Assembly (NCBI RefSeq): GCF_043195135.1
Contig: NZ_JBAFWP010000013.1
Source: NCEH01 sp043195135
GTDB lineage: Bacteria > Pseudomonadota > Alphaproteobacteria > Rhizobiales > Xanthobacteraceae
DNA length: 64,000 nt
Direction: 5' to 3' (one strand)
Positions 60,112 to 64,000 of the stretch are shown here, in pieces. A program made the position numbers and the translations under genes. Every line of letters starts with the position of its first letter. The first letter of the stretch is position 1. The notes under the pieces are model-generated. The model made no database searches and was not told where the DNA came from. It saw nothing but the letters and a program-made list of their open reading frames with translations.

Positions 60112-60821
60112 TGCCGAACGACCTCACCAATGTCGTTTTCGATAGCCTCGACGTGCCGACAATCGACCGGCTGCGCGCACCCCCCTCGACGCATCCGCCG
60201 CGTATCCTTTTGCTCTATGGATCGCTGCGCGAACGCTCCTACAGCCGGTTCCTGACGCTGGAGGCCGAACGTCTGCTCAAGCACTTCGGCGCGGAAACCC
60301 GCATCTTCGATCCGCACGGCCTGCCGCTACCGGACGGCGCCGCGATCGACCATCCGAAGGTGCGAGAATTGCGCGAGTTGTCAGCCTGGTCCGAGGGTCA
60401 AGTCTGGACCAGCCCGGAGCGGCATGGCGCCATGAGCGGCGTGATGAAGGCGCAGATCGACTGGATACCACTCTCGGTCGGCGCGATACGGCCGACGCAG
60501 GGGCGGACACTAGCTGTCATGCAGGTCTCCGGTGGCTCGCAGAGCTTTAACGCCGTCAATCAGCTTCGCGTGCTTGGCCGCTGGATGCGCATGGTGACAA
60601 TCCCCAACCAGTCGTCCGTCGCGAAGGCTTACGAGGAGTTCGACGAGGCGGGACGGATGAAGCCGTCCTCCTATTACGATCGCGTGGTCGATGTGATGGA
60701 GGAACTGGTCAAGTTCACGCTGCTAACCCGCGACGTCTCCCCTTATCTCACCGACCGCTATAGCGAGCGCAAGGAAGCAGCCGAGAAGCTGTCCGAGCGC
60801 GTGAGGCTCTCTGCGATCTGA
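60111..60821 (+). CDS. arsH: ArsH NADPH-dependent FMN reductase
   Basis: A 236-residue flavoprotein. The FMN-binding GSLRERSYSRFLTLEAERLL, then SPERHGAMSGVMKAQIDWIP and GRTLAVMQVSGGSQSFN, are the ArsH pattern. ArsH oxidises trivalent organoarsenicals. ATG 60111 overlaps the acr3 stop. Confidence 0.94.
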   Translation: MPNDLTNVVFDSLDVPTIDRLRAPPSTHPPRILLLYGSLRERSYSRFLTLEAERLLKHFGAETRIFDPHGLPLPDGAAIDHPKVRELRELSAWSEGQVWTSPERHGAMSGVMKAQIDWIPLSVGAIRPTQGRTLAVMQVSGGSQSFNAVNQLRVLGRWMRMVTIPNQSSVAKAYEEFDEAGRMKPSSYYDRVVDVMEELVKFTLLTRDVSPYLTDRYSERKEAAEKLSERVRLSAI

Positions 60822-60829
60822 CGCAACGA

Positions 60830-60853
60830 CTATTTCAACGATCATCGAAATAG
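60830..60853. promoter_or_regulatory. Operator before the second arsR
   Basis: CTATTTC (60830-60836) and GAAATAG (60847-60853) form a perfect 7-bp dyad around a 10-base centre, 9 bases after arsH and 38 bases before the second arsR. It differs from the operator of the first arsR, so the two repressors probably read different sites. Confidence 0.6.
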
Positions 60854-60891
60854 CCGTTGACCATTAGCCTGTCGGGCGATACCTTATTTCC

Positions 60892-61212
60892 ATGAACATC
60901 GAACAAGCAGCAAAACAGCTTGAATCGCTCGGCAATCCGACACGGCTTCAGGTCTATCGAATGCTTGTGCGGGCCGGCGATGGCGGACTGCCGGTCGGCA
61001 GTTTGCAGGAGAAGCTCGGGATTGCTGCCTCGACGCTTTCGCATCACCTGCACCGATTGATCCTGACCGGCCTGGTCACGCAAGAGCGTCAGGCGACCAC
61101 ACTGATCTGCCGCGCCAACTATCCGGCCATGGACAGCCTTGTCGGCTTCCTCGCGGACGAATGCTGTGTCGATGCGCCCTGTGCCGCGAGCGAGGGAGAG
61201 GCTGCCGCCTAA
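60892..61212 (+). CDS. arsR: Second ArsR-family repressor
   Basis: A 106-residue ArsR protein: SLGNPTRLQVYRMLV, then LGIAASTLSHHLHRLILTGL as the recognition region. Cys91, Cys92 and Cys97 in DECCVDAPC could sense arsenite. It shares the late-cysteine layout of the first ArsR but little other sequence. It leads a second transcriptional block with the flavoprotein and the MFS gene. Confidence 0.93.
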   Translation: MNIEQAAKQLESLGNPTRLQVYRMLVRAGDGGLPVGSLQEKLGIAASTLSHHLHRLILTGLVTQERQATTLICRANYPAMDSLVGFLADECCVDAPCAASEGEAAA

Positions 61213-61256
61213 TCTCTTTTTTGCCCCGTATTTCGATAATCCCGGAAGGATGGAAT

Positions 61257-62651
61257 ATGACAAAGCAAGCTCTGGAATGCCTCCCGATAGCCGTGATAGG
61301 TGGCGGACCCGTCGGTCTGGCTGCCGCAGCGCATCTCGTCACGCGGGGCCTGCCCGTCAAAGTCTATGAAGCCGGGGATGCCGTCGGCGCCAATATGCGC
61401 GACTGGCGCCATGTCAGGGTTTTCACACCCTGGCGATACTGTGTCGACCCCGCAGCGACCAAGTTTCTTGAACACCAGGGCTGGCACCTGCCGGAACCCG
61501 ATGCCTTCCCAACCGGCGGCGAGATCGTCACCAAGTACCTTGAACCGCTGGCCGCAACGCCTGAGCTTGCCGGCGTGATCGAGAGCGGCGCTCGCGTCGC
61601 CGCGATTTCCCGGCTCGGTCTCGACAAGGTGGTCAGCCGCGAACGCGAGGAAAAGCCCTTCGTCCTGTCAATCAAGACGGCGGCGGGATCTCGTCGCGAT
61701 CTCGCCCGCGCCGTCATCGACGCCTCCGGCACATGGACGAACCCCAACCCGCTCGGCGCCAGCGGATTGCCGGCCGATGGAGAGGCTGAGTTCGGCGACC
61801 GGATCGCCTACGGCATTCCCGACGTCCTCGGGCGACATCGGGACATCTATGCGGGAGCCACGACGCTGGTGGTCGGTGCCGGCCACTCCGCCGCCAACGC
61901 CCTGCTCGATCTCACGCACCTGGCGGAGACGGACTCTGCGACGACAGCCATATGGGTAACCCGCAGCACCAACCTCATCCGCATCTATGGCGGCGGTGAT
62001 GCCGATCAGTTGCCGGCTCGCGGCGAGCTTGGCGCCGAAACAAGGGAACTGGTCGAAAGCGGTCGCGTGCCGCTCGTTTCAGGTTTCGCGATCCTTGGCC
62101 TGCGCGAGGAAGGTGGTCGGATCATCATCGAAGGCGAGACGGCCGAAGGGCGGAAGACGATTGGTCCCGTCGACCGGATCATTGCGGCAACCGGCCAGCG
62201 GCCGGACCTATCCATGACCCGCGAACTCCGTCTTGATCTCGATCCTTGGCTTGAAAGCACCAAAGCACTCGGGCCGCTGATCGATCCGAATGAGCACTCC
62301 TGCGGCTCGGTGCCACCGCATGGCCATCGAGAACTCGCACATCTGGAGCCGGGCTTCTACACCGTCGGCATCAAGAGCTATGGCCGCGCCCCGACCTTCC
62401 TCCTGTTGACCGGATATGAGCAGGTCCGCTCGATCGCCGCCGCCCTCGCAGGCGATATGGTGGCAGCGGACAATGTTCAACTCGTGCTTCCGGAGACTGG
62501 TGTCTGCACCACGACATTCTCCGTCGAAGGCCGCGAGGCGGCAGGCTGCTGCGGCGGCGCAGCACCAATCGGAGTCGACGCCTGTTGCTTCGCTGATGCT
62601 CTCGCCAAGGATGAAGAGAAATCAGGATGCGGCTGCGGGGTCGCGGCGTGA
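61257..62651 (+). CDS. FAD-dependent oxidoreductase of ars operons (ArsO-like)
   Basis: A 464-residue flavoprotein. The FAD-binding GGGPVGLAAAAHL is near residue 17, and a second dinucleotide motif, VVGAGHSAANALL, is near 205, as in flavin monooxygenase-type enzymes. The last 45 residues carry paired Cys (GCCGGAA, DACCFAD, SGCGCG), probably a trivalent-arsenic site. ArsO-like proteins are frequent in ars operons, but their reaction is unsettled. The ATG has GGAAGG upstream. The stop overlaps the next start as GTGA. Confidence 0.85.
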   Translation: MTKQALECLPIAVIGGGPVGLAAAAHLVTRGLPVKVYEAGDAVGANMRDWRHVRVFTPWRYCVDPAATKFLEHQGWHLPEPDAFPTGGEIVTKYLEPLAATPELAGVIESGARVAAISRLGLDKVVSREREEKPFVLSIKTAAGSRRDLARAVIDASGTWTNPNPLGASGLPADGEAEFGDRIAYGIPDVLGRHRDIYAGATTLVVGAGHSAANALLDLTHLAETDSATTAIWVTRSTNLIRIYGGGDADQLPARGELGAETRELVESGRVPLVSGFAILGLREEGGRIIIEGETAEGRKTIGPVDRIIAATGQRPDLSMTRELRLDLDPWLESTKALGPLIDPNEHSCGSVPPHGHRELAHLEPGFYTVGIKSYGRAPTFLLLTGYEQVRSIAAALAGDMVAADNVQLVLPETGVCTTTFSVEGREAAGCCGGAAPIGVDACCFADALAKDEEKSGCGCGVAA

Positions 62652-63913
62652 GCGCTTCGGCCACTAAAGCACTTCCATTGAATGACGGGGCGCCTGCTCT
62701 GCGTACCATCATCCCGATCCTCGGCGTGACGCAGATCCTCGCCTGGGGCTCATCCTATTATCTGCTTGCGGTGCTGGCCAAGCCGATCGCCGGCGATACG
62801 GGCTGGCCTCTGGCATGGGTCGTGGGTGGGCTATCGCTTGGGCTGCTCGTCGCCGGCATCATCTCGCCGCGCGTTGGGGACAGCATCCAACGCCTCGGCG
62901 GTCGTCTTGTCCTGGCGACAAGCGCCGTCTTCCTCGCCCTTGGACTGATCGGTCTAGCGCTTTCGCCGAATCTGCCGATCTACATCGCCTCATGGCTTGT
63001 GCTCGGCGTCGGGATGGGCGCCGGCCTCTACGATGCGGCATTCGCCACGCTTGGCCGACTCTATGGCCAGCGTGCCCGCACGGCCATCACGACGCTGACC
63101 TTGTTCGGCGGTTTCGCCAGCACGGTTTGCTGGCCGCTCTCCGCATACTTCGTTTCCGAGTTCGGCTGGCGGGCTACCTGCCTGATCTATGCTGCTATCC
63201 ATCTGGCGGTCCTGCTGCCGCTCTATGTCTTCGCGCTTCCGAGGGAGCCGCGACAGAACATAGCACCTGTGAAAGACGAGGATCGCGACACCGACATCCA
63301 CCGGCCGGTGCCCCGAGAATCGAAGTTGCTGTTCGCCTTGATCGCGCTCGTCATCATGATCAGTTCGATGATCTCCGCGCTGCTCTCCGTCCACCTGCTG
63401 ACCATCCTGCAGGCGCGTGACATCGCACTTGCCGCGGCGGTGGCGCTCGGCGCGATCGTCGGGCCGGCGCAAGTCGGCGCACGAACGATCGAGATGATGA
63501 TCAGCCGGTTTCACCATCCGATATGGACCAAGTTCGCCTCAACGGTCTTCGTCGCGATCGGCGTTGGGCTGCTCTGGCTGGGACTGCCGATCGTGGCGGC
63601 GGCGCTCATTTTCTATGGCGCCGGCATCGGCATCGAGTCGATCGCGCGCGGCACGCTGCCGCTCGCGGTGTTCGGGGAACGGCATTATCCTGCGATCATG
63701 GGCCGCATCGCGATGCCGAGCCTTATTGGGCAGGCCGTTTCGCCATCCGTCGGAGCCATGTTGATCGATGGGCTAGGCGCGAACCACGCGCTGGCCGTGC
63801 TCTTTACGGTCGCCATCGCCAACGTACTGCTCGTCTCGGCGCTCTCCATACTGTTAAAGCGTCACCGCCACCCACAAGCGAATCCGGCAACGGATCATGC
63901 GACTAGCAGCTAG
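62648..63913 (+). CDS. MFS transporter, probably an arsenical exporter (ArsK-like)
   Basis: A 421-residue major-facilitator protein with twelve helices and a long hydrophilic central loop (about residues 205-225). GTG 62648 overlaps the flavoprotein stop as GTGA; ATG 62627 also fits. Ars operons carry MFS exporters of the ArsK or ArsJ type. No glyceraldehyde-phosphate dehydrogenase gene is beside it, which argues against ArsJ. The substrate could be trivalent inorganic or organic arsenic. Confidence 0.8.
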   Translation: MSASATKALPLNDGAPALRTIIPILGVTQILAWGSSYYLLAVLAKPIAGDTGWPLAWVVGGLSLGLLVAGIISPRVGDSIQRLGGRLVLATSAVFLALGLIGLALSPNLPIYIASWLVLGVGMGAGLYDAAFATLGRLYGQRARTAITTLTLFGGFASTVCWPLSAYFVSEFGWRATCLIYAAIHLAVLLPLYVFALPREPRQNIAPVKDEDRDTDIHRPVPRESKLLFALIALVIMISSMISALLSVHLLTILQARDIALAAAVALGAIVGPAQVGARTIEMMISRFHHPIWTKFASTVFVAIGVGLLWLGLPIVAAALIFYGAGIGIESIARGTLPLAVFGERHYPAIMGRIAMPSLIGQAVSPSVGAMLIDGLGANHALAVLFTVAIANVLLVSALSILLKRHRHPQANPATDHATSS

Positions 63914-64000
63914 GCTTCGACGAGTCCGAACGCTCACGCTGTCCCCGTTTGCAGTATTCCACCTACCAGTCTGACTGTAGATTTATGATCTGGATCAGGC

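Larger units (their letters stand above)
54150..64000. mobile_element. Integrated element in ardC with serine recombinase, RES toxin-antitoxin and ars cargo
   Basis: The left end is set by the abrupt change from recombinase to ardC sequence at 54150-54165. The right end is outside the window, because the rest of ardC is not seen. The cargo is a small protein, a RES-type toxin-antitoxin pair and an arsenic operon. The left boundary is read from sequence; the extent to the right is inferred. Confidence 0.65.

Noticed and set aside
1..64000. CRISPR arrays and insertion sequences
   Set aside because: No regularly spaced direct repeats and no DDE transposase or paired terminal inverted repeats were seen by eye. 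A repeat-finder run would be needed to exclude short or degenerate ones.

Overview
The window reads as part of a large conjugative, heavy-metal-resistance plasmid of an alphaproteobacterium, most likely Hyphomicrobiales. The grounds are a repABC replicon, a Ti-type TraA/TraC/TraD/TraG transfer set with a matching oriT, a DUF1403-ScpB pair, and DUF1173/WGR/DUF736/ArdC backbone genes. GC is high almost throughout. No rRNA, intact tRNA, CRISPR array or insertion sequence was seen.

Layout. 1-8.7 kb is a copper region: the end of a Cu+ P-type ATPase, a HipBA-type toxin-antitoxin pair, and a leftward operon encoding a small lipoprotein, a TolC-type outer-membrane factor, a multicopper oxidase, a cupredoxin and a CusF-like chaperone, plus small exported proteins. 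8.8-9.1 kb holds a decayed second copy of the DUF1403-scpB pair. 9.4-15.7 kb is a defence-like island: two unknown proteins (one HEPN-like), an HNH endonuclease, and an AAA ATPase/subtilase pair matching IetAS. 15.8-17.5 kb is the intact scpB-DUF1403 pair. 17.7-19.5 kb is a three-gene operon of antitoxin, PIN toxin and tyrosine recombinase. 19.5-23.3 kb is repCBA with a countertranscribed RNA, two identical-core parS palindromes and a probable oriV. 23.8-25.6 kb is a second antitoxin-PIN toxin pair chained to an unknown protein.

26-36.5 kb is a complete VirB1-VirB11 type IV secretion operon with an EexN exclusion lipoprotein and a divergent winged-helix regulator. 36.6-42.6 kb is cargo: an AT-richer orphan, an outer-membrane barrel, a DUF1254/DUF1214 protein, a Cys/Gly-rich exported protein and an AraC-type regulator. 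42.7-50 kb is the DNA-processing set (TraA relaxase-helicase, oriT, TraC, TraD, TraG coupling protein). 50-53.3 kb carries a RelBE-like pair and the DUF1173, WGR and DUF736 genes.

At about 54.15 kb an element with a large serine recombinase has inserted into an ardC antirestriction gene. Only the ardC 3' end remains, and the recombinase frame runs into it. The element carries a RES-type toxin-antitoxin pair and an arsenic operon (arsR, two unrelated arsenate reductases, acr3, arsH, a second arsR, a Cys-rich flavoprotein and an MFS exporter), and it continues past the right edge.

Together these are replication and partition, at least five addiction modules, exclusion and defence functions, a full conjugation apparatus and two metal-resistance loads. 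The least explained parts are the duplicated and decayed DUF1403-scpB module, the toxin-antitoxin pairs chained by start/stop overlaps to a third gene, and the orphan behind virB11.
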